From Aplectana chamaeleonis (Eukaryota; Nematoda; Chromadorea; Rhabditida; Cosmocercidae), in assembly GCA_029168955.1 (NCBI GenBank), contig JAPDOI010000182.1, positions 930,001 through 994,000 on the forward strand: a stretch of 64,000 nt of DNA. Direction: 5' to 3'. The notes below the pieces were generated by a model, which was not told the origin of the DNA, ran no database searches, and worked only from the letters and a program-made list of their open reading frames with translations. The position numbers were made by a program, and so were the translations under genes. Below are positions 35,517 to 46,400 of the stretch, one piece after another (position 1 is the stretch's first letter; every line of letters begins with the position of its first letter).

Positions 35517-35784
35517 ATTCCACTAGGAACTCGCCATTAGTTTTTCTTACGCTACTTCCCTCCCATGGGGATGTACTCATAGCGTCCAAAGACCTCTGCG
35601 GCAATGAAGTGTATACTTCGCGACGATATCTATGTTATAAGTAGTCTAAATTGTTCTCGGTTCGGGACAAGCGCCAGTTTCCAACGCGCTATTATTGGCT
35701 ACGACAGTAGGATACAGTAGTAAATTGGCATTAAGTGTGCTGTAATCCACTGTAATTGAACGAAAAACCGGCCTCATTTTGGTG

Positions 35785-36228
35785 TTAAAGGCAGTGTCCA
35801 CGATAAAAATCGTTTTCGAGTTTCCATCAGAAAACGAAGGTTCAGAGTCTGATTGTTCCATCAAAGAAGAAAGAATCATTAAAAACCCTGCGAAACATCC
35901 AAAATCAGCCCTTCTTCTTGAAAGCCACATTTCAACGGTGTATCAGTTGCGCTGGCATGCCTGAAGTAGACAGCGTGTGCAAATGCGCCCCAATGCTGAA
36001 ACTCAGGCGCGCTCGCGCTCCAATGCTAATCAAGAAGCAGACCAACTGTTCCTCGGAAAACTCGACCGCGAGCGGAAAGGGCTAGCGCGAGCTGATTTTG
36101 GAGCCGATTAAAGCTCTCTCGGGCAGGTTTTTGTTGGTTCTTTCACCCCTACTGCTCCAATGAGACCCTGGCCTTTCGATTTCCGGCGGAAAACTGAAGA
36201 CTAAATTTATCGTGGACACTGCCTTTAA
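35785..36228. mobile_element. 444-bp TTAAAGGCA-family MITE, copy A2
   Basis: Left TTAAAGGCAGTGTCCACGAT then AAAAATCGTTTTCGAG; right AAATTTATCGTGGACACTGC then CTTTAA. Subterminal palindromes CATCAGAAAACGAAGG and CGATTTCCGGCGGAAAAC follow. The TTAA at each end may be the target duplication. This is the best-preserved reference copy in the window. Confidence 0.85.
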
Positions 36229-36366
36229 GCACCTCTGAACCAAGTAAGGGCGGAAAACCCGACCTCTGTTACCAAGAACTTTAGCGGATGAGCTTTTCCC
36301 CTTGCCGTCGTCCAGAGGGGTGTTTGGGGTGCCGAACACAAATTTGAGGTCCGGTTTCCTACTTTG

Positions 36367-37440
36367 CAGTGTAATAGTGGCATAGAGACAAAAGCGTGAG
36401 ATTGGAGATACTATTCCTTACAAAGACTTTCATTGAAATTTTTCAGAATTGTTGTAAGACTATGGTAGGTCAGCGTGGGTAAGGGACCTTTCGGTGACCG
36501 TTGCTTGCCGCAGATCCAAGAAAAACCCGAAGTGCACCTCATATTCGTGTTTTGCGCTCAAATAACCACATTGAACCATGCTTGGGCGACAAGAATCGAT
36601 CTCTGAGTTGTGATTTCCGCGAGATAAACTACGCCTGTCTTTCACTTTTCGCTCGGCGAAAAGCTGCTCCAAGTCGACCAATGTCGACTAGTTGATTTGA
36701 AAAGGCATTTCACCGATTTGTTCGAACATCTACCCGAATCAGTAGTTTAAAAAATAACTATCGCAGTCGTAGTCGCATTCTTTCGTTGTGTGTACGGCGA
36801 AATCTCCTTCTGTTAAACACAATATACTGTGCTTATCCGGGCCAAATTCCGGTCCGCAATTGCGTCTCGACACGCTTTGCGGCCGCACGCTCTCGAGTCA
36901 GAAAAGCTTCCAGCGCCGCAGCCGGCGATCTGCTGACTCTAGGTGGGTTTCGGAAAATGGAAACTAAGAAAAATTCGGAGAAAATTCTATAAAAAAGCCA
37001 CATCAAGTCGGCTTTGGCGCTGGAAACCCGACGCGAGCGCGTGCGGCCGCAAAGCGTGTCGATACGCAATTGCGGGTCGGAATTTGGCCCAGATAAGCAC
37101 AGTATGTCTGAATACCACTGGTGCCAGGATAACTTATAGGCTATAAAACGGCGAAATTCACGCGGTTCCTACGCGTGCTGGTGCGGAGAGGAGGTTAGAG
37201 ACAGTGAGAGAGCGTAGGTCAGTCGGAGACCGAGGCGACGCGCGCGCCGTTCGCGCCTCGAATGATGTGAATTTCGACGTTTTATAGAGGGTATGTAGGT
37301 AATTCACATTTCATAGAGATGCAATTGGCGTAGAATGTATTTCGAGAGAAATGTGACAGTTCTGAAAAGCTCCAAGAATGTCCTTGTAAGAAATAGTATC
37401 TCCAATCTCACGCTTTTGTCTCTATACCACTATTGCACTG
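36367..37440. mobile_element. 1074-bp TIR element with ~60-bp TIRs
   Basis: Left CAGTGTAATAGTGGCATAGA then GACAAAAGCGTGAGATTGG...; the right is its inverse with about four mismatches, ending CCACTATTGCACTG. No target duplication is evident. It encloses a second TIR element at 36824-37105. No transposase is recognised. Confidence 0.8.
36824..37105. mobile_element. 282-bp MITE, TA-flanked, nested
   Basis: CTGTGCTTATCCGGGCCAAA, TTCCGGTCCGCAATTGCGTC and CGACACGCTTTGCGGCCGCA repeat inverted at the right end, TIR about 85 bp. TA lies at each border. A diverged relative is at 40878-41113. Confidence 0.82.
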
Positions 37441-38478
37441 TAAAATCGGAAAGCAATGTTTAGCGCATGTACAGATATTCAGAGTGTGACTCTTGGGCGA
37501 AATACAAAAGGTAGGAAAGTCGTTACCGATGGAATCGAACCCTTGTCGTGTGTCTACCGCCTCTCCTTCAGCATAAACCCACGTATCTTATTTTGCTTGT
37601 TCCATGAACGCTACAGCAAATTTCTCTTGTTAGCAGATTTGTGTCCTGTCTGTGTCCACGCTGAGGTTCTTGCTTTATTCAGTCACTTATGTTTCCAAGT
37701 ACTTATGTGATTTTTGAGTAAGTTTTTCGAGAAAACCTATTTTAAGTGGGGACGAAACACAATGGAGGTAGTCGATGCGTCCGTCCTCTAACCATCTCAG
37801 AAACAGGAAACATTCTTCCGGGTAGAGAGGGTATAATATTTTCCATCATTTTGTGACTAACTGTGTTGCGAATTTTCGTTACTTGTTTCTAGCATTTTTA
37901 CGAGACTGTTAACCACTAACGGTTTTGAATTTTTATCTTTCCAGAAAAAAAGTGTTGTTTGAATTGTAATACAACTTGGAAGCTAGTCGTAGAAAATCTT
38001 AAGTAAGAAAGCAACATATATAAAAGCACACATGTCATTAGAATCATTCGCAAGTTGCTCTAATTATGACATCAAGGCCAGGAAATCATAGCCACAGAGG
38101 TTTTTCTACATTGCGTTCGAAGGTGGCGTTTTCGCTCAATGCAGCTGCTGTTTTGCTCATGATGAAAAAAATGATTCTGCTCTGGCTGCGAAACTAAACA
38201 TTCTATATCCAGTCTTATTAGAGTAGTAAGATATCTTCATAGTTTCTCTCCAGCATACCTACCTAACGAATGTATGAAACTTAAAAGCATCAATATTGCA
38301 TATCAGTCGTGAATACCTCTTATCCTTTACTTTTTTATTGATTCCAATATTGCCAGATCATCTGTAATGTAACAACTTCTCGGCCTGTAACAAGTGAGCG
38401 CTTTTGCCATTCAGTTCAAGGAAATCTGATTTTGCTCTTTACACTTTAAACTCTATTGTCCTATGAATTTATGTTTGA
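37441..38478. other. no gene or repeat recognised
   Basis: About 1 kb of A/T-rich sequence. Short frames only (longest 84 codons at 37456-37710 plus), with no signal for coding and no inverted or tandem repeat found by eye. Confidence 0.4.
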
Positions 38479-38922
38479 TTCAAAGACAGTGTTCACGATA
38501 AATTTCACTTCCGATATCTCCACGCCTCACGGAAAGTCTGGTGCTCTATATGGCAATGCATGCTTAAAAAGGACACGAAAGACGCGTTTTTGAACCAAAA
38601 TAGGCCCTCCCTTGTTTACGTTGATTTTTGAGCGTGGAGGAATTGACCGCTTGAAGGATGATACCTATCAGTGCAATGAAGCGATCAGCTCACTTATCAG
38701 CTCTTCCTTCACTTGATCATTCCTGTAATCTGAATCTTCATTTGTTCATTCCGAGGGGGCTGATCTGGGGCACCAAAACGCTTGTTTGCAGCCGTTATTT
38801 TGCCGTTTCTGGCTCGTTTTCTACCGTTCTTTCGACACTGGGAGCCTAGGATCCTTCTCGCCCGCCTAACATTTCACTGTGGAAAGTCAACGAGGATGAT
38901 CATCGTGAACGCTTCCTTTAAA
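38479..38922. mobile_element. 444-bp TTAAAGGCA-family MITE, copy A3
   Basis: Left TTCAAAGACAGTGTTCACGA then TAAATTTC; right GATGATCATCGTGAACGCTT then CCTTTAA. Length equals copy A2. Inner palindromic blocks (CACGGAAAGTCTGG and GTGGAAAGTCAACG) are retained. Confidence 0.7.
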
Positions 38923-39136
38923 ACCGCTTCATTTTTCACTGAGATTCCAATGTCCGTCGACTGCTCAACGTAGGTGATTGCTACAAGAGAAAAGATTTTG
39001 AGGAGAGAGTCACATATTAGCGCGGGAGACCCTCCCGTGGGAGTGAAAAGTTCTGGAAGTATTACGTTGATGCAAAAATTTCCGGACTTCTCACGACTCT
39101 GAATAAAAAACATTTATTTCAAAAAAAAAACAAGGC

Positions 39137-39403
39137 TCACCCTACAAAATAATTTCCATCACATTTAGGGATCTTTCGCCACCGATTGGGCAGATCATGA
39201 ATTTCCGACGCGTAGAGCTCTGGCTGTTTCGAATCGAAGTACTCTTCTAAGGCCATTTTGACTTCGTCATCGTTAATTAACTGTTTTCCATCCAGGAAGT
39301 GCTGCATCGAGCGGAACAGATGGTAGTCGGAAGGGGAAAGATCTGGGCTATATGGAGGGTGAGGAAGAACTTCCCAGCCCAGGTCCAGCAGTTTCTGTTG
39401 CAC
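39137..39403 (-). pseudogene. mariner transposase C-terminal fragment (left arm)
   Basis: The minus-strand frame of 88 codons ends in a stop at 39137. It starts at an internal GTG, and a TGA lies 15 nt upstream, so no start codon belongs to it. HPPYSPDLSPSDYHLF is the mariner-family signature carrying the third acidic residue of the DD34D catalytic triad; RSMQHFLDG and NRWRKIPKCDGNYF are typical C-terminal features. The first two catalytic Asp residues are absent. It cannot be active by itself. Confidence 0.85.
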
Positions 39404-39454
39404 AGTTCGCCTTCGTCACGACAATGCTCAGCCACTCGTATCTCGGATAACCCG

Positions 39455-39716
39455 ACAGAAACTGCTGGAACTGGAATGCGAGGTTGTTCCTCACCCTTTA
39501 TATAGCCCAGATCTTGCCCCATCCGACTACATCTGTTACGCTCGATGCAGCACTTCTTGGATGGAAAACAGTTCATTAACGATGTCGTAGTCAAAATGGC
39601 CTGGGAAGAATACTTTGACTCGAAACAGCCAAAGTTCTACGCGTCGGGAATTCATGATTTGCCCAATCGGTGGCAAAGGATCCTTGAATGTGATGGAAAT
39701 TATTTTGTTGAGTGAG
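39455..39716 (+). pseudogene. mariner transposase C-terminal fragment (right arm)
   Basis: The plus strand encodes LRSMQHFLDGKQFINDVVVK and HDLPNRWQRILECDGNYF before a TGA at about 39714, parallel to the left arm. The part corresponding to the YSPDL-SD motif is broken by a stop in TTTATATAG and a frame change. It differs from the left arm at many positions, so the duplication is not recent or the arms came from two copies. Confidence 0.8.
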
Positions 39717-39936
39717 CCTTGTTTGTTCTCAAAATGAATGTTTTTATTCAAAGTCGTGAAAAGTCCAGAAACTTTTGCATCAATCTTATATTTTAGATCC
39801 ATGGGAGAGATTTTGCAATGAGAAAACTGTAGCCCTTGTTTAGGGTTGTCTTCCGGAAAAGGGCCAAATTTTCCCATTAGGCTGGTCATATAGTACTTTC
39901 AGATTTCCGACAGACTATATCACTCACCTTACCCTA

Positions 39937-40159
39937 TGGTTCCTGGCCTGATTTAGTGTGTGCAATTGCGGGCTTGCGTCGTGGGGGCGCGACGCATCGC
40001 TTTCGTACGAGCTTCCGCGCCCGCCCTTCATCAGCTGATCGTGTGCGTTTTTCTCTATATTTTCAAGCTTTTCCTAGTTCTTTGATTGTACGAAAGCAAT
40101 GCGTCGCGCCCCCACGACGCAAGTCCGCAATTGCACACACTTAATCAGGCCCGGAACCA
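39937..40159. mobile_element. 223-bp MITE with ~70-bp TIRs just upstream of nrx-1
   Basis: Left TGGTTCCTGGCCTGATTTAG then TGTGTGCAATTGCGGGCTTG then CGTCGTGGGGGCGCGACGCA; the right is its near-perfect inverse ending GGAACCA. It lies 105 bp from the first nrx-1 splice acceptor, so it occupies what would be the proximal promoter region. No clear target duplication. Confidence 0.88.
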
Positions 40160-40254
40160 GAGGATACATATTTCGCCATGGATTTTCAATTTTGCATGAA
40201 TTTATGTGAAATCGTCTCAGCATTTATTCGAGTGTTTTTGATGCGTGGATTTGA

Positions 40255-40263
40255 CTCTTTCAG
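40255..40263 (+). other. nrx-1: 3' splice site before the nrx-1 start codon
   Basis: ACTCTTTCAG ends at 40263 and gives a 50-nt leader before the ATG at 40314. A second acceptor-like CTTTACAG ends at 40292. No stop separates the acceptor from the ATG, so an upstream coding exon cannot be excluded, but a signal peptide right after the ATG favours this start. Spliced-leader trans-splicing or an upstream untranslated exon are both possible. Confidence 0.55.
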
Positions 40264-40313
40264 AAATTGAAAAGGATAATAGCTCTTTACAGATTGATGG
40301 TCCCGTATGGACG

Positions 40314-40420
40314 ATGATCTACCACGATTCCGGCGGCTGGCTAGCAGTTATATGTACAATAATAGATTTGCATTCTGTAGCTGCGATTATTCTCTCTGGA
40401 GCACCGAATTCATACGCCAG
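40314..40420 (+). CDS. nrx-1: nrx-1 coding exon 1 (signal peptide)
   Basis: ATG at 40314. Encodes MIYHDSGGWLAVICTIIDLH and then SVAAIILSGAPNSYA, a signal peptide with the start of LG1. The exon ends GCCAG before GTGGGA; its last two bases (AG) combine with the first base of exon 2 to give Arg36. The pattern GAP-x-x-YAR is conserved at this point in alpha-neurexins. Confidence 0.88.
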
Positions 40421-43400
40421 GTGGGACAGAGAAATTAATGCATATCGGGACTGAGGTTCGGGAGAGGAATAACAAAATGGCATAATATTCTCCCTCCTAA
40501 GGTATCCGAAATGGGCACATTCGTTCGAGAATTCACTCTCATTCGAATTCAAGACGAAGCAATCGCATGGCCTTCTTCTATACACCGATGACGGTGGAGT
40601 GAACGGGAATTTCTACTCGATTAGCATATCCGACGGACGAGTTCAGTTGGATTTCCGGTGAGAGAAATTTTCTCTACGATCGATTTTATTTGAGTTTCTT
40701 TCACATTTGCGTTTATTTGAAATGCAGGATGCACCACAAGCTATCAGTTGCTTGTCTGTAACATGCCTATTTGTTTCACAGTCCTGATGTATTTTGATGG
40801 TCTTTTTTGAGCATCCTCCCAAAGCAGAACTCGTGTAACGCATTGGCAACTCTCGCCGGTGGTAAGGCAAACATTCCACTGTCGCTCTGGTGACCGAATT
40901 CCTGTCCGCAATTGCGTATTTGAGGTTTTGCGACCTTGAAGTTTCCATCGCCGCAGTCTCCGATCAGCTTCGAAAACAAAAGTTATTATGTTTTGAACGA
41001 ATAATAGAATGAAATTTGAGAATGAATAAATAAAACAGTAGTATGAAAAAAGCACCCGCAAAGCGTCGAATACTCAATCGCGGACCGGAATTTCGCCCCG
41101 AGAGCGACGGTAGTTCAATCCCCGTTCAACTCTAACCACGCTCGCTTCAGTTCCGAAGACGGTACATTTGGAACCTGGATAGTCGTGGAGGATGAAAACA
41201 TTGATAATAATGCGGCTGTTTCCCGTAATTCATTGAACAGGCTCAATACATATTCAGAAAGCCTCTTCGATACTGAGTCGAAGTCGAATGTATGGCGAAT
41301 TCGACTTCGACTGATTGATTGACGCCGAAAGTCTACACTTTCGACAGTATTTTTCATCCTTGCGTCAATCTTCTTTTTCAAGATGAGTTCCCTACACTTT
41401 CCCACGTTTTCGCCCCACTAAATTAAGGACTGAATTTCAGCACCCAATAGCTGTTCTCAGGTAGTCTATTTGCTTGGAATCTGATGAGCAGGACTTCCTG
41501 AACTTCATGAAATTTCCGGCACGCTTTTCACGAGCAGTTTGTCGAAATTCTCAGTAATTCATGTGCTGCGCTAAACGGAATCACAAAGGGTTAAGAAAGA
41601 AGACATGCATCTGTATGTCCATGGGGAGCACGTCATCATTGTGTGTAATCGGCAAAAAATGGCAAATGTGGGCGCCAGTTGAGAGCGTGAAACAACAAGC
41701 ATGGGTTGAAAAACCAGACAGCGTCTATATGGACATCGACAAGCCCATGGAGTGAAGGGAATAGTGCTGAAAATCGGGCGAGTGCACAAGCTTTATTTCC
41801 CGCATATGAGCGATTTCGGCAGAGCGGTTACAATGGCAGGGAAAACGCTTTCTAGGGATGCTCTTTTTTCACGCAGCCGTTTGCAGAAAAAAAAATTCGA
41901 TTTGACCGCAAATTTTTTACTGGGGGCAATATGTGTCCTGAATGGGAATCTTGGGTCACTATCGGTATTCTGAGGACTACTGTAGGTTACGGTAATTATA
42001 ATGCCATTTAGCCGGCGCAACCCACCTTAGTATTCCGATTAGCTATAAATAGGCTTCAAGCTCGAGTTCAGCACCCCAAATAACCACAACAGGGAGGTTT
42101 TCTGCTGGATCTGAGACTTCGATTCAACTACTGTATACCCACCCAACCTCAAGTTATATATCGAAAATCAATAAATCGACATAAGATGTGTGTTAAGCTC
42201 CTCAAATAATCCCTACAGGGCAGATTTGAGGCGAATCTGTTGTAGCGGTTAAAGGCACAGTCCGACCTAAGAATCGTTTTTCAGTTTTCCTGCTGAATTG
42301 AAAATTTCACGCTGATCACAATGATGTCTCTAGAATCGCTCAGAATAGTTTAGGAACGGAGTTTTGGTCTTTGAAACAATGTGAATTTGAACAGCGGAAC
42401 TTTTGTGGACGAGTTGTCGCGGGCCTGTTTGTTCTTTTCATTCGCCGCCATCGTTCCGGAGCAGATCACAATATAAAGCTAAACCAGTAACAAATAGAAG
42501 AACAAAGATTTCGTTTAGTGCATTTCGCATTTTGTCCCTATTGTGAGCGAAAACATGTCGATGGCGGTTACCCATTTTTCTTATCGGGGGGGAGCGTGGT
42601 CGATTTTTTCCGCGCTTTTTCTCGCTTAATTGAGCGAAACGGGACTTCGCGCCTGGCAGGGCTGCTATACACGGCGGTATAGTATAATATCAAAAATCAC
42701 TCCTGAGGTTGGATTGTGCCTTTAGGAAATCATCAAAAGTCGCATTCCGCCCCGAAACGTTGCCGGTTGGGAGACATCGAACCAAACCTGTCGGAGTTTC
42801 CCGACAATCGGCAATTGGATCCCAGATTTGTATTTGAAACTCTGCTAACCCCAGAAAGAAGTTTTGAACCGAGTCCTGACCGTTTTTTGAACCCCCTTCT
42901 GACCACAAGCCCTTGAATTTCATTCTCTGCTATCGTATGTGACTATGTATGCCAGCCAGTGCATTTTTTCTTGCACTGTGTATGTAGCTCTGTATTTGCT
43001 CTCATTCTCATTTTTCAAGCCCGCGTCAAGCTGGTAGTAAATTGAATTCCGAATTTCCCGCTAATTTTATGGCCGTTCGTCTCTAGGTTACATCGTTTTC
43101 TGCATCTTGAATGCATTAGGGTTATGGTGCGGTGCATATTGAAAGCCGAGAGGTGGGCTTTGCGAAAGAACGGAACATGGGGAAAATAGTTGGAATAGAC
43201 TCAATTAGTTTTTCAGCTCTCGCAAAGATTGCAGGTAATACATATCCATGAATATGCTATAAGAAAAGAATAAATGTTAGAAAAGAGATCAGACTTGGAG
43301 AGCCCAGTGATACAAAATTCGAAGAGGAAATTGTGTTACGCATAACAGTCACGAATTAAGATGTGCTCTGTATACCGTGTCAGATTGTAAAACTCTTATC

Positions 43401-46400
43401 AATCACATTTACAAGAACTTAAAGGCACAGTCCAACCTCAGGGGTATTTTTTGATATTATAGTCCGGTCGCCGTGCATAGCAACCCTGCCAAACGCGAAA
43501 ACTCAATTTGATCAAATAAGCGAGGAAAAGGTAGACCACGCACCCATGAAAGAAAACATGGGTGACGCCCACTGACAAGTTTCCGATTACAATAGGGACA
43601 AGATGCGAGATGGATTTCGAACAAAATCTATGTTCTTCCATTTGCTATTGATCTAGCTTCATTATGTGATTTGCTCCGAAACCATGGCGGTGAATGACGT
43701 GAAAAAACAGGCTCGAGACAACTCGTCCGCGAATTTCTTGCCGTTCGAATTTGGAATCTTTGAGGGTCCATAACTCCGTTCGTAGTGAGTTTTGAACGAC
43801 TTGTGGAGACACCGTTGTGACCAGCGTGAAACTTTCTCCAAAATGAGCTATAAAGCGAAAAATCGATTCCCAGGTTAGACTCTGCCTTCAAAGGCAGTGT
43901 TCACGATGAAAATCGTATTTCTGTTTTTCCGCCTATCTTGAAAGCGGTCCCATGCTGATTTCAATTATGTCTCTGGAATCCTACAGAGCCTAGGAACGGA
44001 GTTAGGGCCCCTCAAAAATTGAGCTGGGGAAACATGATGGACGAGTTGTCCGAGGCTTGTAACTTCCGTCTTTTGCAGCCGATGCATGCGGGCTGGCCTG
44101 AGTAAAGAGAGATGTTGAGAATCAAGGGGAGAACGGGAGTATTAATCGGAAACCATCGCTCATCTCACGATTTGGAATTTCATTTGTGGTGGGCGCGCAT
44201 TGCGCTTTCAGGGTTTGCCTTGCGCTCAAAGCGGCAACTTCGGGTTTTTTTGGGGCTCTTCCTGGCTCATTTCCATGCGTTTTTTCGACGTCAACGTTAC
44301 GATGTGCCCCTCCACGACCCATTCCTGGTGGAAACTGAAACACATTTTTTATCGTGAACACTACCTTTAAAGCCAGTGTTCATAATAATCTTCGAGTTTG
44401 AGATTAATCGCTGAATCGATTGTTTGCCCCCCGAGTAGACCTGAAATGACAAAGAAACCAAGAAAAACGCACCAGAAATACACGAAATTCTTTACTCTCA
44501 CTGCGCCTCTTTACTCTCACAGGAACTGTTCGTTGTGACAATGAAATGTTTTGTGGAACCGTCTTTTGCTATTTTCTACTCTCTATTCTTCTGTACTTTC
44601 TTTCAAACCCTAACTAATACTGTTTTGCCTAAATCATTCATTTTTCCATTTTCGATTAGCCTCATTTTTTACCGGTGACAACCATCGTGAACATGTTCAT
44701 CCAATGGGACAACTAGTCCAGGCCAGAGAATAATCTCACTGAAATAAGACGTTTTAGTGCGTTTCTCGCCGTTTCTTCGTAATTTTGGTAACACTTGGTG
44801 GCCAACGCTTTGTTTTGAGTGGAAAACCCGAAAACGAAAACCATCGTGAACACTACGTTTAAGTGCCGGGAGGAACTCAGCATCCTAGGGTTCATCTTTC
44901 AAAAAATAGTAGGCAAATTCCTACCCTTAGCCCACCCGTGTCACTTCGGAATTTAATCACTCTGAGTGTACGATGGACAGTGGTGATTTTTAGAGTCGAA
45001 AATTTTCGAGCTGCTGTTCTACTTCACAATGTTAAGGAAAAGTTCCTCCTGACCAGGATCGCGCTCGCGGTGCGAATTTTAGATTGAGGAGGTTCACAGT
45101 TGCGAGATAAGATGGGGGATCGTAAAAAGGTTGAGTGAGAAGAGAAAATTTTGAAGTTGAACAAACATTTCAGTTTCTTGACTTTCGAAATCGATTGAAC
45201 GGTTAGTGAATAATTTTTTTAAATTGCTAATGATGATCGTTTTCGAAAAGTTGAGCCAAAGTAGTCTCATAAGGATGCAAATTTAATAGATGTGCGGAAA
45301 AGTGCTGCCAGCCCAAGGATAAATTCGATCCTATCAGTACGATGATAATCCTTGGCCAAACGGCTAGTCCAGTTTTTGAAAACGTTTGTCATTTTCTTCC
45401 ATCAGCGCCTCCTAATGACCAGACTGCTTTGCAAGAGACATTTTGGTACTCCTTTAGGCAGTAAAACCTTAAGAGTTCTGTTCCTTCCTGGCCCTGAGCT
45501 CGTCTAGTCCAGTGGTGAGAGGCGCCTTACACAATCGAGTTTGAACCCACCGAACAAATCTGGTATCCCTCATGGGCCAGTCAAATAGGTACCAAACTTG
45601 CCTCGATAAAAACGCCGATTCGAATATCGTGTTACCCTCGTAATTGATCCTGTAGGATTCCGAATATTCGGTTTTGTGGCGCATCTCAAACAGTGTGACG
45701 TCCAAGAGTTTTCTTAATAATTTTATGATTCTAGAATTCATTCGCTTTCTTACAATTGATGTCGGTGTAAGGAGTATACTGTGGTATTCGACATTTTTTT
45801 TTCGAATGAATGAATAATTCGAATATAGATTTTTTAGGATTTCCGAATGAATGAATTTTTCGAATATGGCGTTTTTTAAGATTTCCAAATGAATGAATTT
45901 CACGAATATTGCATTTTTCAAGATTTCCAACTGAATGAGTTTTTCGAATATGGATTTTTCAGGATTTCCGAATGAATGAATTTTTCGAATATGGATTTTT
46001 CAGGATTTCCGAATGAATGAGTTTTTCGAATACTGGGTTTTCCGAAATTCTTGAATGAATAATTAATTCGAACATTGCATAAGGGGAATTTTCGAACGAA
46101 TGAACGTTTCGAATATCACTTATCAAAAACGTCGAATGAATGAATGATTCGAAAAGTGCTTTCTTCATTTGGATCGAATGAATATTCGAATGTTCATTCA
46201 AAAATTCGAACATTCTAATATTCGGAAATTCGAATATTTATTCAAATATTATTTGATTTGGGCCAAAGTATAGTAAGGAGGTATATCACGTCATCAATGG
46301 GTGAATTGTTGTTAAACTGGTTCGCAATCTGATTATGAAATAGAACTAAAGGCAGCATATGTACGTACAGGCTAAAAAATACCGTCAATTTCACAGCATG

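Larger units (their letters stand above)
39062..39788. mobile_element. fold-back mariner relic (two inverted 3' halves)
   Basis: Two arms of about 335 bp face each other around a ~57-bp centre (39398-39454). Each arm is the 3' end of a mariner element: a terminal repeat (TTGATGCAAAAATTTCCGGA at the left, inverted at the right) flanked by TA, then the C-terminal transposase coding part. Neither arm retains the 5' half. An inverted duplication or abortive transposition of a single element would give this. Confidence 0.85.

Noticed and set aside
37525..37560. tRNA gene suggested by GGTTCGATTCC on the minus strand
   Set aside because: The flanking bases do not form a T stem, and no A box, anticodon stem or acceptor stem can be drawn around it.
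40421..40454. Read-through of nrx-1 exon 1 to the stop at about 40454
   Set aside because: The spliced join at 40420/40502 gives the conserved neurexin SYARYPKW sequence and correct phase into LG1; the read-through ends after 11 codons.
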